Shown here one piece after another: positions 46,351-59,589 of a DNA stretch of 64,000 nucleotides. The notes beneath the pieces are model-generated. The model ran no database searches. It was not told where the DNA came from and worked only from the letters and a program-made list of their open reading frames with translations. The translations under genes were made by a program, and so were the position numbers. The stretch's first letter is position 1, and each line of letters starts with the position of its first letter. The stretch lies in the NCBI GenBank assembly GCA_027257055.1, contig JAPVLO010000885.1, forward strand, positions 124,001 to 188,000, given 5' to 3'. The DNA is from Cephalopachus bancanus. Lineage: Eukaryota; Chordata; Mammalia; Primates; Tarsiidae.

Positions 46351-48724
46351 TTAGAAGGAGATTTAGTGCCAGTTTCTGACACTAGCTTTGCAATAAATTA
46401 ATTTTGAAGGGCAGTGAAAAAATTTTATTGAACTTCTTTTCCTATGTCTTTCATAGGAATTGTAATGATAAGATTAAAAAAATCTGTATTTTAAAACAGA
46501 ATTCAACTTTCTCTTATATGTGATGATTCCAGGCATCAACTTTGGTATCCTTGAGTTTTGGCATATCTTCCTTCTTCTTCATCCACTGCCAGTGCTTTAA
46601 AGTTTGAGGAGCATCAAACTTTTATATTTATTTTGAGATGTATTATACACATTACACTAACTGAGTTCATTTGCATACCTAATTAGTTTTGAAGCAACAC
46701 TTTAACTCTATTGCTGCTATACCTCTCTCATCCTCATCCCCACCTCACTTTGTTCAGAGAGAAGAAATTGGCTTTCTGCACCAAAGGTTTCTTTTCAATA
46801 TGCTCTTTCTTTTTTCTTCCTTAATCAGAATACAGAAAAACCTTTGCTTGTTCTCTTACATTAAGAACAAAAGAGAATCTTGGAAAGCACATTCCAGAAC
46901 TCTTAAGTACTAAGCAACTCCCAGGGATGGTTTCATTTGTATTTTGAGAGAAGACAACTGAATCCATTCGCTTTTCTGAATCCTCTCTTCCTTTCTTCTG
47001 AATGCTTATTTTGGATCAAACACTACAGGTCATTCATTCAGTTACCTAGCAAACTCCTAGCATTTTATTTTCAACCTGACTCATTTCCAGATACTTCTTA
47101 CAGGTACCAATTCCCTTGCCTACTTTTTGACTTTTCTCTTCTAAAGATTTAAATAAAAACTTCAATGGCACATGGTAAATTTTAAACAAAAATACATGGT
47201 TATTTCCTCACAATGAGTAAGCCTACTAGGTCTGTAAACCTAAGAATTGAAAAGCTAAATGACTTATTGAGTTCTTATGAAAAAGCCAAGCATGGAACAA
47301 GTAACCTAAATCACAAGGCTTGAAATGGTGCAACAGGACTCATAGAACTATATGCAAAGAACATTTGCACTCTTTGCCATCCTGTGCTTTGAAGCTCTAA
47401 GTCTCTTTCCTGACCAGATGATTATGTTCCTTTTTATATTTGTCTTTCTTTGTGTAAGGAAATTATTAAAATCAAATGCATTCCGAACATGTTTGCTATT
47501 ATGTTAAACTGAATTGTAGTGATTTATAAGTTTTTTATGTATTGTCAGAAAGCATTGTATAGTTAGAGTTCTAAATTTCTTTTTGATTGTCTTGATATGC
47601 ATGGACACCATTTACAAACATTATGCATTGGCAATGTTCTGTCTAAGATTTGCAGTTCATGAGACCTGGGCTAGTGTCAGTTTATTAAAGTCACTACTCT
47701 TACCTAGTACATTAGCTGGTACTGAGTGATTCTCTCGGCACCTGCCAACTAATATTTCTTCTCATTTCTCCAACCTGAATCCAGATTACTTGGGTTTAAA
47801 ACTGGAGTCAAAAACAAACTTATTCACATATATATACGTTTTGCTGATAGTAATTAAGAATTTTAGCTCAGTTTTCAGTTTCTGAGTTATGTGGGTGGGA
47901 AAGACAACAGCAAAATAGTCAAGGGAACTGGAGGATCATTGGGACTTGGTGACACATTGAATGTGGGTGGTAGTCACAAATAGAAAGCTAGACAGGAAGT
48001 GCCTCTTGAGTCTTTGGGTTAACTATCAAGATGCATCATGTTTACAAACAAATAGTAGAATAATGACAAATTTTCAATTTATTTTTCCCACTGCAATATA
48101 AACAGGTTAGAACAAGTTTTAATTGTTTCATTCTTCGTCTCTCTCTTGATATTTGTTGGTCACTTTTCAAGCATTTTGTTAACATACCAGTTGCAGCCTC
48201 ATGATAAGCTGCTTTGATTAAGAGAATTTCTGAGTACTTAGAATCGAAAGGGAGTTAGAAATTATTTTGCCCATTCCTCTGAATTATACAGCTAGAAAGC
48301 TAAGATCCAGAGACTCAAAGGACATGTTCAAATCCATACATCAATTTGGAAACAGACTAAAATTTAGAGGTTCTGAACCACTTCTATTAAGTTTTCTTCA
48401 TCACATTGCTTAAATTAGAAATTATTAATAATTTTGTCTTTTTTTAGTAAATATGTTATCAGCTAGCCTTGCAAATGTATTTGAGTTGTGATATTTAGTC
48501 ACTTGCAAAATCATTTTAAGATATTACATTTTTAAGATATCATTTTAAAGACATTTAGGACATTTTAAATATACCATTTTAAAAATATTTAGGACATTTT
48601 AAAGAAATCATCACAATGTTGTAGAGTTGGTTAAAATCATGAGTAGGATTTGATAACATTTTCCAAACATATAGCAACGTCTACGTGTACTAAACAGTAG
48701 CCACAGAACACCTTCTCCATTGTT
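46351..48724. other. Unassigned sequence
   Basis: No gene recognised. A diverged MIR-like patch is possible at 48260-48340 (GAATTATACAGCTAGAAAGC). See the tandem patch at 48520-48610. Confidence 0.4.
48520..48610. repeat. Imperfect tandem repeat
   Basis: Units related to CATTTTAAAGACATTTAGGA and ACATTTTTAAGATAT occur about four times with internal ATATT variants. AT-rich local duplication. Confidence 0.75.
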
Positions 48725-48728
48725 AGTA

Positions 48729-49036
48729 TTTTTCTTTTTTCTTTCTTTTTTTTTCCAAGTCAGAGTCTCACTCTGTAGCCCAGGCTGGAGTGCAGTGGTC
48801 TGAACATGGCTACTGGAGTCTCAACCTGCTGGGCTCAGGTGATCCTTCCACCTCAGCATTCCAAGTAACTGGAACTACAGGCACGTGCCACCATGCCTGG
48901 CTAATTATTTGATTTATTGTAGAGACGAGGTCTGCCAAGCTGCTCAGGATGGTCTCAAACCCCTGGGCTCAGGCAATCCTCTTGCTTTTGTCTCTCAAAA
49001 TGTCGGGATTACAGGCATGAGCCACTGCACCCAAAG
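48729..49036 (-). mobile_element. Alu SINE
   Basis: Minus-strand dimeric Alu; T-rich tail 48729-48755, body to GCCACTGCACCC at 49036. It directly abuts the second mariner-type element. Confidence 0.93.
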
Positions 49037-49044
49037 GATTTTAT

Positions 49045-49627
49045 ATATGTACGGGGACTCCTCCCAAAAAATTAGAATTATCTTTTGGAAGGCAGCCCCC
49101 TTGTAGTATAGGCTTCCCCCTCTAGGCAAGTGTTCTAGGAACCCATTGGCATTGTGTACCATCTAACATTGCTGTGAGAGTCTGCCTTCAGTCTCAATGA
49201 ATTTTTGTTAAGATTCTTTCAATGCATCTGTCCATTTCATGATGTGTGATTTACATGAACAATCTGCCCACAGTGTGCTGAGTATTCAGCAGTTTTCGAC
49301 CAAAAATGACATGATCCCTATGTCCCACACTTCCTATTCACCCAATCTCACCCCAAAATTTTTTGTCTATTTGTTTCCTTGGATAAAAAAAGTCCTCAAA
49401 GGGAAATGTTTTGCCGATATGGAAGAGGTGAAACAAAAATGGCAGAAGCACTAAGAGGCATCAAAATGTATGAGTTCAAAAGCTGTTCTGAGCAGCAGAA
49501 AAGGTGTCTCGATGGGTGTATTGCATCAAATAGCGAATACTTTGAAAGTGACTGAAGTTTAAACATGAAAGAATACACAATTTTTCATAAATAAGTTCTG
49601 GTTTTTTGGGGGGGTGGTCTCTTTCAT
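49045..49627 (+). mobile_element. Mariner-type element with transposase remnant (copy 2)
   Basis: About 580 bp, same layout as 40585-41127. Ends ACGGGGACTCCTCCCAAAAA and, reversed, GAAAGAGACCACCCCCCCAA. The right half encodes SVLSIQQFSTKNDMIPMSHT, SYSPNLTPKFFVYLFPW (third catalytic Asp replaced by Asn) and KKVLKGKCFADMEEVKQK. The two copies agree over most of their length. Confidence 0.82.
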
Positions 49628-50394
49628 ATTCTCTTTCAGTGGAATGAGCTACTCTAAACCCCTCTCCACTACTAGCTTTACTTATTAGCCTAAAATTAAA
49701 GCCCTGTCATCCATGACAAAGAAAAGACATTAAACAAAGTAAGCAAACTGGCATCAGCTACTGTTTGGCAGGACACTTCCTATATAGTCAAAGTAAACTT
49801 TCCAAGAGCAGCCAGTCTGGTGTGTCTATCACTGTACCACATCTTTGTCTATGAAGAACTGGATGTCACCTATAAAGCACAGGTTAAAACAAAGAAATAA
49901 ATTGTAATGTTATTTCTATAGATACTGAGATGGCAAATGGAATGGTACTTAGAATTCAGTGAGGAAGTTAAAAGTAATTTACTGAGAGATAATTTAATTT
50001 GGTCCTAAGATCACCTGCCTCCTGTAGTACAGACAAAACTGTCTAACAGAAAATGGGGCATGATAATATCACTCTTTAACTAGAGCTAGCAAAATGGAAA
50101 TACAATAGAAACATTTTACAAGATACAGATACATGGTGAATAGTTGACCAAAGCATTTGTGTTTTTATACTGCCCCAAATCAAGTTAGTTTTTCTCTATT
50201 AATACAAGGACTGCTACTCTTTAAAAAAAAAATCAACAATAAAACAATGAAACTTAAACTTTTGAGACAATCTCAGCAAATAAATAAATTATGATCAAAG
50301 CTAGGCCATTATCTTTGTCTGAGAATATCTGGTGCAAACTTTTTGAATATTACATGAATTGCTGAAGAACAAAATATAGGCAATCCAAAAATCA
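49628..50394. other. Unassigned sequence
   Basis: No gene or confident repeat recognised. Confidence 0.4.
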
Positions 50395-50680
50395 GTACAA
50401 TTACCAAATTAACAGAATAAAAAAGAAAAGCCATTTGATAATCTCAATAGATGCATAAAAAGCATTTGACAAAGTACAATCTCCATTCCTGAACCCAAAA
50501 AAAGAAAGAAAAAACTATCTTAGAAATCCAGGAATAGATGGGAATTTCCGTAATTTGTTAAAAAACAAAACAAAACAAAACAAAAACTCTGAAAAACCTG
50601 CAGTTAACATCAAGAGGGTAATAGATGGAATGTCTTCCTGGTAAGAACAGGCCCAAGGCAGGAAGGAAGTTGAGGGAGTT
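50395..50680 (+). mobile_element. Old L1 reverse-transcriptase fragment
   Basis: Encodes a broken piece of L1 ORF2: INRIKKKSHLIISIDA, then KAFDKVQ, then NLQLTSRG (equivalent to KPTANI), then MECLPGKNRPKAG. An (AAAAC)n stretch lies in the middle (50562-50587). Confidence 0.78.
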
Positions 50681-50901
50681 GAGACTATAGTCTCAATCTT
50701 CTCTGTGAAGGAAGTAATGTTCTCTGCTTGTGTCCAGTTTTCAGTCTATCACTCTGATATTGTTCACAGATATTGCAGAACTAAAAAGAAGAAAAAGAAA
50801 ACTAAATACTTGACTTTGAAGTAATGTTAAAAGTCAAACATTAGTTACAGAAGTTTGAATTCACTAAATTCTGTATGCCAAGCACTACATCCCAAGGATT
50901 T

Positions 50902-50905
<4 letters not shown>

Positions 50906-50945
<40 letters not shown>
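50906..50945. repeat. (CA)n microsatellite at an Alu tail
   Basis: About 20 CA units immediately beside the minus-strand AluJ, in place of its T-rich tail, consistent with a microsatellite born from a degenerate poly-A tail. Confidence 0.94.
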
Positions 50946-50948
<3 letters not shown>

Positions 50949-51215
50949 AGTCTTAATCTGTGGCTCAGGCTGAGTTCAGTGGCCAATCACAACTCACTGT
51001 CACCTCAAATTAATTCTTGGGCTCAAGCAATCTGGCCTCAGCTTACTGAGTAGCTGAGACTATAGACGCAGGCCACCATACCTGGCTAATTTTTTGTAGA
51101 GGTGAGGTTTCACTATGCACCCAGGCTGGCCTTGAACTCCTGGCCACAAGCAATCGTTGTACCTTGGCCTCCCAAAGTGCTGTGATTACAAGTGTGAGTC
51201 ACTGTGCCTGGCCTG
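50946..51215 (-). mobile_element. AluJ-like SINE
   Basis: Minus-strand, old type: CTGAGTAGCTGAGACTATAG, GCTAATTTTTTGTAGAGGTG, GGCCTTGAACTCCTGGCCAC. It lacks the derived ATTTATTGTAGAG centre. Confidence 0.92.
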
Positions 51216-53105
51216 ATTTTTTATGTATTGACCTAAGAATTTAAAAGGCTACTAAAATAATGGTACTTGATTGTAAGTCATTTGTATGTGTTTTTCTTAA
51301 GCAGACTACATAAAGATCTGCTATATACTGCTAACAGAACATCCACAAGACCTCTCATGGGTGAAATCAACTGACCTCACTAGCTTGAGGGCTCCATCGG
51401 GGAGCACATCACAGAGCAAAGGGTTACACTGTTGTACTACATTACCCAGATAGCTGATTTGCTTGTCACCAATTAGAACAATAACCCTGACTTTCTGTAA
51501 TGCACTCTCTGTATTCTTCTCCTACCTTGCAATTAATGCTTGCAAGAAAGCGAGGTGAAGATGAGAAAAATACCAGTAAATCACATTTAATCATCTTTCA
51601 ATTTTTGTTTGCCTTTGACTGCTTTGTCTCTCCCATTCCTCATGGCTTCCTGGGACTGCATTTGAAATAATGCTTGTAGTCGATTCTTTCTGTGATTTTT
51701 TGATTGATTGACAAGTTGTATAGCAGCACACTGTTCTGTTCTACCATTTTCCCTGCGGGTGGTACTGCACAATAGTGATGGGGAACTGTAATGACACTGC
51801 ATCAAAAGTCACTAAAATATAAATATGACATGAACTTCTTCATTGCATGAAGCTGCATCCCTTTATCCATTTACTTACATCTCTTTTGTATGTGACAGTG
51901 ATGGAAAATGTTAACCCTCTGCTTCCCAAACCTACTCAAATAGATTCTAAATGCTCTTCAGAGACACACACTTTAATATAGGTGTATTCTGGGGACTTAA
52001 AGTGCAGCCACTCTTTATATTTATGCAATCTCCTTCCTAAGTACTTCCTATCAGAGGAGATTTAAAGCAGATGGAAATTATTCAATGTAGTTATGAATTG
52101 AAAGCTCATAAGCTAGCTGCTCTTCAAAGTGCTCAGAACACCTGGGCTACCAGAATTGCTGAAGTAGACAATGGCATTTATCCTGAGATTACAGCATCAT
52201 CTATTCTACATGGTATTTTTGTCTTTAGAGTGCAAGAGGGATGCCAGTGCTTCTCAGTGCTTAATTGGTTTTCTCCCTTGACTTTAATTAAACTCACCCT
52301 AAGCTTGCAAAACCCCAAGACTGGCTGCTTAAGAGTAAGAAGCCCCAGTGTTTCCAGCTTTGAATACAGTATGACAAAGAATCAATTGTACTGTTTCATT
52401 AACTGAGTTTGTGACTATTTTCTATTTTTTTAGATAGCAACATTGTTACATAATCAACAATACTCTAAAAATTGTTTTGTTGTGGATGAAAAGGCATCAT
52501 TTTTGTAAATCTCCAACAGGATTTTAGAAAATATCTAACTTGCTAAGCTGCAATGCATATGTTCACTGCTTGGCAATGTACCATTTATATTATGCTCAAC
52601 TTTAAAGATTCATTATTTACTGTTGTGACATTATCTTGGTATCATTTACATCATTCAAAGAGAATCTGGGCTTTGGCATTAGTTTCATTTCGTGGTGTGA
52701 CAAAGATCAAAGTCTTAAGCATTCTGGCCATAACCCAATTCCCATCTGCTTACTCAACCCTTTATTGGAAGGTCATTTAAATTGACCGAGTCAGTTGCAC
52801 CTGAGCAGAAGAGTCTTCTGTCTTTTCTGGGATGAGTCAGCACTCAGTTTTAATATTGTACCTTTACCTAGGGACTGGACAATAGAAACACATATATCCT
52901 CACAGCAGGTATGAGAGTCATATAGGGCTGGAAGCCATCCCCACCAGCAAACACAAATTAAATACTGAGGCAGAAAATGAGAATAGACTAGAAACCTATC
53001 TAAAGTGCTCCCATACCACCTACATATAAGTGACTGAAACTCTAAGGTGGCATTTCAAGAGTATAGATTTCCTGTCAGCATTTTTTTAAATAAAAGGGGC
53101 TATCA
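51216..53105. other. Unassigned sequence
   Basis: No repeat or gene that I can name. An open frame of 111 codons at 52071-52406 has no motif and no neighbours to support it. Confidence 0.4.
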
Positions 53106-53109
53106 TTTC

Positions 53110-53335
53110 TTTGTGAATTGATATATTCCAGACACTCTGAATAACATTTACACCTATTAGCTTATTTCATTAACCTTGTAAAGTAAAAAATATTATTATC
53201 CCCACCTCAGTAGAAACTGAGGCACAAAGAGGTAAAGTAACATGCCCAAAGTCACATAAGTAGGAAGTGGTAGGTCCAGGAAGAAAACCCTAGCAGTCTG
53301 ATGCCAAAGCCCCTGTTCTTAATCACCATATCAAT
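53110..53335 (-). mobile_element. MIR SINE fossil
   Basis: Reverse-complement MIR and the best one here: ATTATTATCCCCACCTCAGT, GAAACTGAGGCACAAAGAGG, AAAGTAACATGCCCAAAGTC, ATAAGTAGGAAGTGGTAGGT and CTAGCAGTCTGATGCCAAAG. Confidence 0.92.
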
Positions 53336-53619
53336 GAGTCATCAAGTTAGCAGCTAAACAAATCTCAGTAAACTAACTTACAGAGAAGGACAAAAGGTTG
53401 CTGTTAGGTTCAATGACCCTGAAGATTCAAAAACTCTTCTAGGAACATGATTAGTAATGTTTTAAGCCCAATTAGAATTCAAGTAAATGTCTCCAGAAGC
53501 CTTATAGGCTGATGACTGTGTTAATAATCTCATTATGGACTGTTCGCCCAAGAACATGACTGGGGAAGAAACACCACTGAATCAAAATTGAAGACTAAGT
53601 TCATCTTGTCAAAAATCAA

Positions 53620-53700
53620 TTTCAATAATTTATTCATTCAATAACTATTTATTTGGCTACTCACTCTGTACCAGGTACTGAGTTATGCAATAGGATTTGC
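53620..53700 (-). mobile_element. L2 LINE 3' end scrap
   Basis: AATTTATTCATTCAATAACT, then ACTCTGTACCAGGTACTGAG, the antisense L2 terminus. Confidence 0.6.
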
Positions 53701-53748
53701 ATTTCTGTAATTCGAAGGGAAAACAACATGATACACTATAAGTTAGAG

Positions 53749-54130
53749 CAAGTGAAAACACTGAATTAAAAAGCAGGAAATAGAGAATCAAACTGTGGAT
53801 ATTACAGGCTGGGAATGGTAATGGAGAAGGAGGCTGGGGGAAGATTAGTGAACGGATACAAAATTACAGCTAGATAGGAGAAATGAGTTCTGGTGCTCTG
53901 CATTACTGCAGGGTGAATATGGCTAACTGTAATTTATTGTATATGTTGAAAAAGCTAAAAGAGAGGATTTTAAATGCTCACAACACAATGAAATAATAAA
54001 TGTGTAAAGTGATGGATATGCTAATTATCCTAATTTGATCATTACACATTGTATATACATTGAAATAATCACTCTGTATCTCATAAGTATGTATAATTAT
54101 TACATGCTAACTAAAAATAAAAGGAAAAAA
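53749..54130 (+). mobile_element. 5'-truncated L1 3' end (L1MA/L1PB type)
   Basis: Segments TTACAGGCTGGGAATGGTAA, GGGTGAATATGGCTAACTGT, AATTTATTGTATATGTTGAA, ATCATTACACATTGTATATA, TCATAAGTATGTATAATTAT and an A-rich end match primate-age L1 3' UTRs. Similar flanks (ACATGATACACTATAAG and ACATGGGATACAAAGTG) may be a worn target duplication. Confidence 0.82.
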
Positions 54131-54344
54131 AAACCACATGGGATACAAAGTGTTAGATTCTAACAGAGTTATAAAAAGATAAGACCTGGTGGCTGCTTTC
54201 AGATAGTTTATATTCTAGGTAAAGAATAAGACACATCCATGAAAACTAACTAGTTTAATGTTCTGATAATGTTAAGAGTCTATATAGTCAATAACTTATG
54301 TGCAAATCTGAAATAAATGAGAGATCACTATGGGCTGAGAAAGG

Positions 54345-54480
54345 GTTCTTAAATGTTAGTTTACATGCAAAAACTTGGGGATCTTGTAAAAATGCAGGTT
54401 CTGATCTGCAGGTGCGGGGTGGGTACCAAGATTCTGCATGTCTAACAAGCCCCCTCCCCATGTTGATTTGCTAATCCACC
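54345..54480. mobile_element. MER5-type hAT fossil
   Basis: CTTGTAAAAATGCAGGTTCT, AAGATTCTGCATGTCTAACA and AAGCCCCC match the MER5-group hAT-Charlie MITEs as I recall them. Ends decayed. Confidence 0.7.
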
Positions 54481-56612
54481 AATCACTCCTGGATTAAATA
54501 AGGTCTAACAAAATTCGGACAATATTTATAAAGAAAGGGAAACTTGAGCTAGATCTTGAAGGATATGCATGAATGAAAATATTGGGAGAGAGCAATGGCA
54601 GTGGGACAGGGGAAGAAGTGTAGACTGGATCAAAGAAATTATGCTGCCAAATACAAGGAGATAGATAGTGGTGGAAAAATAGGTTAGAATTAGACCTTGT
54701 AGGAAGGAAGGATGCATTCCAGGATCAGAAATCTGAGTGTAAAGAAATGAAGAATGATAAATTTTACTTTTTAGATTTTAAAAGATCTATAAAATTAATT
54801 GCAAAAGTTCCTACTGAGTTTGAATATCTGGACCTTGATTTATTTTTTTGAGAAATGGTTTCAATTTATGTGCCACCCTAAAGTATTCCATTTTTACTTT
54901 ATGGAAATGTACAAAACACAAGACAGCCAGATACTAATTTTGCAAAAATTAGTAAAATTGATTCATCATTATACAGTTTAACAACCATGTTAACTGTCAA
55001 TGTAGAGATACTGGCTTATTCAGGATGATTTGAGGAATATAATCTATTTATAGCACTTCATTGATACATTTCTTAAAATTCTTAAAAGCATTGCATTATC
55101 TTATTTTTAGTTGTTGTAGCCTTCTACTTCTAATGAAACCTCACCTATTTAAAACTAAAATTGTTTATTGAGAAGGAATTACACAAAGAAAACTTAAAAA
55201 AAAAACAGGAAGACTTAAGCCAGGATAAAGTGAATGATTGATTGTGTCGTTTTGCCTGAGAGGTCAGTCTGTATCTTGCTCAGAACGTTCATGGTGAGTA
55301 GAATTCAAAAAAACTCATTTTACATTTTGGTTTAATTTATCCTAAAAATGAAATGCATGAGCTAATATCTAGATGATGACAAAAAATATATCATCAATTC
55401 ACTGAAAATAAGCCAAATTGGTATTTTTTAAAAGAAATTTACTTTTCACTGTTAACCATGGTTCTGACCTTGAATATATAGCTTCACAATATTTTTAAAA
55501 CTCAGAATATTTTGCTATTCATCTATCATTAAAATAGTAAAAATTCTACAGATAGTAGTTATTATTTGACTCTGCAATCTAGAGGTAAGTAGCACTGTAG
55601 AATATTGGATTTTTTTCTTGTATACAATGAATAATCATTTCTCTCATGTAGAGAAGTTCAAGGATCTCAATACATTCTCTTCTTCAGAAAAAAATTCAGA
55701 TTTTGTGAAAAGTCAGTCAATATAAAACACAAACTCCTATGACTGTCCTTGGATTCAGAAGTCAGACCACATCAACTCTTAAATGAACAAGAACTATCCC
55801 CTTCAGACACTAGTAACATTAGACAAAGGCAAAAATAAAACTTTCCAACACTACAAATATGGGCAAGTCCTAGCTTTATAACAACTATAACAACTTTAGC
55901 AAATAAATGCTTATTTTAAAATTGTATGTGTGTATTTATCTATCTATATAAATAGATATAAAAACATTTCTCAGAAAATTACTCCAAATTATAGTGCTAA
56001 GTAAGTGCTAACCAAAGAGGTAAATCTATATGAATTTCAACTTCACTAAAGATGCAAATTATAATTTAAAATTATAATTTAAAGATTTCTAAACAATAGA
56101 AATCTTGTGGTTCATTTACAGCATTGAAGATTGTTATTCAGACTTAAATGCCAGCCTTTGCTGCCTAGTTCACAAACTTCCAGTGAAAAAGACACGGGGA
56201 AACATTAAGTTAGTCAGTACTATAGTTTGAAATAAAATAATTGTTCTCTGGATCTTAATAGATCTGGTTAGTCTGTCTTGATTTCTATGGTCTGCACTTA
56301 AGAATATTAGGGCCCTTAAGAAATGTTAACCTGAATTTATTTTCAGCATATAGCTGACTGCTGAATTGCCATGAAAATTATAATAATTTTCCAGTTTATA
56401 TGAAACAAATTTAAAATTTTCCAGGTTCAGGTTGTCAGCAATAGCTTTCCTTCCCATTAATAGTATTTTAATTTGTATTATTAGAATAGAATATGTGATG
56501 CAAAGTGAGAAGTATGATAGTCCAGGCTTAGAGATAGGAAAAATATTGGCCATCTTTTTGACCAACTGAACCCAAAATATAAGTTTGTACTATGTTCAGA
56601 TTTCAAAGCAGA
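54481..56612. other. Unassigned AT-rich sequence
   Basis: No gene. At 56055-56085 there is a short AT tandem (ATTATAATTTAAA twice). Nothing else named. Confidence 0.4.
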
Positions 56613-56613
56613 A

Positions 56614-56896
56614 TTTTTTTTTCTTTTAGTCGGAGTCTCACTCTGGCACCCAGGCTGAAGTGCAGTGGCATGCTCACGGCCACCTCGACCTGCTGGGTTC
56701 AGGCAATCCTTCTGATTCAGTCTTCCAAGTAGCTGGAAATACAGGCATGCACCACCACACCCAGCTAATTTTTTGATAAATTGTAGAGACGAGGTCTCGT
56801 CATATTGCAGGCTGGTCTCGAACCTGAGGACTCAAGCAATTCTGTCACTTCTGCTTCTCAAAGTATCGGGATCACAAGTGTGAGCCACTTCTCCCA
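56614..56896 (-). mobile_element. Alu SINE
   Basis: Minus-strand dimeric Alu with a T-rich tail and body ending GTGAGCCACTTCTCCCAG. CAGAATTTT and GAGAATTTT at the edges may be a short target duplication. A piece reading GCAGCCT in the right arm is deleted. Confidence 0.92.
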
Positions 56897-57980
56897 GAGA
56901 GAATTTTAACCTGTAGCCAAGTTGGAGTAACAGGGACCAGATTTATCTTCCTGCTTAAAAAATTTAGATAGCCTGACAAAATATATATGAGACAACAGTT
57001 TTTATCATACTTGCTATCAGACAACAAATGAGACTGAGCTCTGAAGGATGGGAAATAAGCAAAGTAAGTTCTAGGATTGTTCCGGCAAGCTTGAGGCAGT
57101 GTCCAAGCTATGGTACAGAGTAGGGAAACCCGTCTGTCTGCATCTGACAGACAACCTGAGTTCAAAACATGGTACTCGAGAAATAATGGCAGCTTGAGTC
57201 TGTAGGACACAGTATTGAAGAAGAGAGAACTGCACAGAGAAAACACCAGAGATTCACAGCGATCCCCTGGAATAGTCAACAGACTACTGATCAGTACATG
57301 CATAGTAAGAAACTACTCAAGGCCAGGCAAAGAACCATATGAAAAGATTAGAGAGAACAGTATTCAGCACTCTTACAGTGCCAGGAACAGTGCCTTCTCC
57401 CACCAACTAAACTGACTAACCTCATATTTCATTGGTAGAGTACCCAGAAAGGTATTACGCCAATGGTAGGGAATAATTAACCTTATATTAATATGCCTTT
57501 GCTCTTGCCTAACAAATCTTGGAAGCAAGTTCAAGAAAAATTAAACATTTCCCGCTAACTGCATCAAAGAACAACAGTACCGTCAATCAACATGACTTAT
57601 TTGACGTCTATAAGCAATACACCTAACAAACAATAGTGCAATACACATTCTTCTTAAACTAACATGGAACATTCACCAAGGCAGATCATATTCTGGAACT
57701 TAAAACAAGAATTAAGAATGGGTCTGGCATGTCATCATCCAGATGAAGTGATCTGGTAAGTTTCAGTTCCTTAATACTAGTAGCTCAAGGGTTGGTTTCC
57801 TGAGAAAGGAACTTTGATAGACAAATGTAAGTTTCATGATTTAAGAACAGAAGGTCAATTTCTAAGTTTATTTTTTTTTAAACTGTAACCATTAGTTCTA
57901 TGGAGAAGTTGGACTGGATTCAAAGTTATATAATTGTGCTTATCATTATTCCTACAAATAGTAATTATAATAACACCAAT
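56897..57980. other. Unassigned sequence
   Basis: No gene; the 143-codon minus-strand open frame at 56872-57303 begins in Alu and has no recognisable family. Confidence 0.4.
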
Positions 57981-57984
57981 GAAA

Positions 57985-58232
57985 GTTAATATTTACTATT
58001 TACTCAGTGTTCCATGTACGATTCATGGTACTTTTTGTGCGTTATGTCTTTTAACTCTCCATTATAATCCTGAGGCAGACAGTATCATATCAATCCTTCC
58101 CTTCTACAGATGATGAAACAAAACTTCAAGAAATTAGACAACTTGCTCATGTTTATATAGATGGTAAATAGTTAAATTAGGCTACAAACTTAAGTAGCCT
58201 GAAACACAGAGCCCAACTTTTAATTACTAAAT
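57985..58232 (-). mobile_element. MIR SINE fossil
   Basis: Reverse-complement MIR: ATTATAATCCTGAGGCAGAC, TCTACAGATGATGAAACAAA, TGTTTATATAGATGGTAAAT and CTGAAACACAGAGCCCA. Diverged. Confidence 0.7.
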
Positions 58233-59589
58233 ATTTCAAGGCTTAGTTGTTTTCTTCAACTCCATGGCACTCGTAAGATTCAGACACATTGGCCAGACAT
58301 CATAGGTCATCATTTCCCAGGCAAACTTTTGATGCCATGTATGCTCTGGCCCAGATCCAGGGGTCTGTACAATAAAATGTGTCTCTGTACTAGCCAACTC
58401 CCCTCTAAGGTGAGAGAACCTCAAGATTCTACAACACCAAGAACGTTACCCTCTGGATGTCAAGGGAAGACAGCACATTGGAAAACATAGTTCCCAGGAA
58501 CAGATGACCACTCCCTTTGGAATCTTGTCAAAGGGAAAGAGAAAGAATTCAGAATACCTTCTATACAAAAATAAAGATGATTAGAATAACTTTGCCTTAT
58601 TACTCAAATTACAAATGTTCACAAAGATAAATTACTTTAAAAAGTATCAATAAAACTTGATGAGTTTAATTAACTTTTTGATAATTATCTGGGAGTAGTG
58701 ACTAATATTTTCATAGAATTCTGACACTCATGTTGATCCAAAAAGTTTCTAGGAGCCATATATGTGTCAGTATTAGTCTAAGAGGGTATTTCGATTGAAA
58801 TGTTTAGTAAAACTGGCCATATAATACTTGCTTTATATATGCCAAGGGATTTAGTAGATGCAAAATGAAAAGTATCAGAACAAAATTATTCTGGTATTGG
58901 CATATTCAAATAGTACACAAGGATTTCTTCAGAATTATGCAAAGTTTAAAGCAATCTCATTCTTAAGATATAACTGGAAAAATCCTTAAAAATTTTAAAG
59001 AATTGACTTTTGAATTCTTTGCAAACTCATATAAAATCGCAAATAAGGTATTAATGTTGAGGAGCTCTAAGACATCAGTAGAAACTGATGAAACAGTTTA
59101 TGAAACATAACAAGGATAGGTAAATCTGTTTAAATAAAATCGAAATAAGTCTGAAACCTAGAAATTTTTAACCAAATCAAAACCTCATTAAATGTGGAAA
59201 AATTTCATTGAATATTTTTAGAAGTATGTCTCTCCACTTTTCAAGTTTATTTCAAAGCAAGCAAAAGAAATAAATAAGCTCATTGTGAAAGGGTTAGTTC
59301 TACTTTTACTTTGCAAATGCTCAATAAACATTAAATAATAGCAATAGTCTAGGAATGTCAGGTCTCTAAGCAGTACTTGATGAACAGAAATCATGAGTAA
59401 CCAATCAAGCTAAAATCAGAAATCATTTAAGTTTTTGTTCACTTACATATAAATGGATGTGCTGAATGTTATTCACTGTTACTATAACTTGTAATAAACT
59501 GCACAACTTTGACATTAATAAGCAAGTTATCTTCAGTTTCATTTATAATTACTCTGTTTCTATATTGAAAATACTTTAAGGAGTCATTT
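58233..59589. other. Unassigned AT-rich sequence
   Basis: No gene or confident repeat. Confidence 0.4.

Noticed and set aside
52071..52406. 111-codon open frame
   Set aside because: No recognisable motif, no splice or promoter context, and that length is expected by chance in 64 kb.
56872..57303. 143-codon minus-strand frame
   Set aside because: It ends within an Alu and has no recognisable family.
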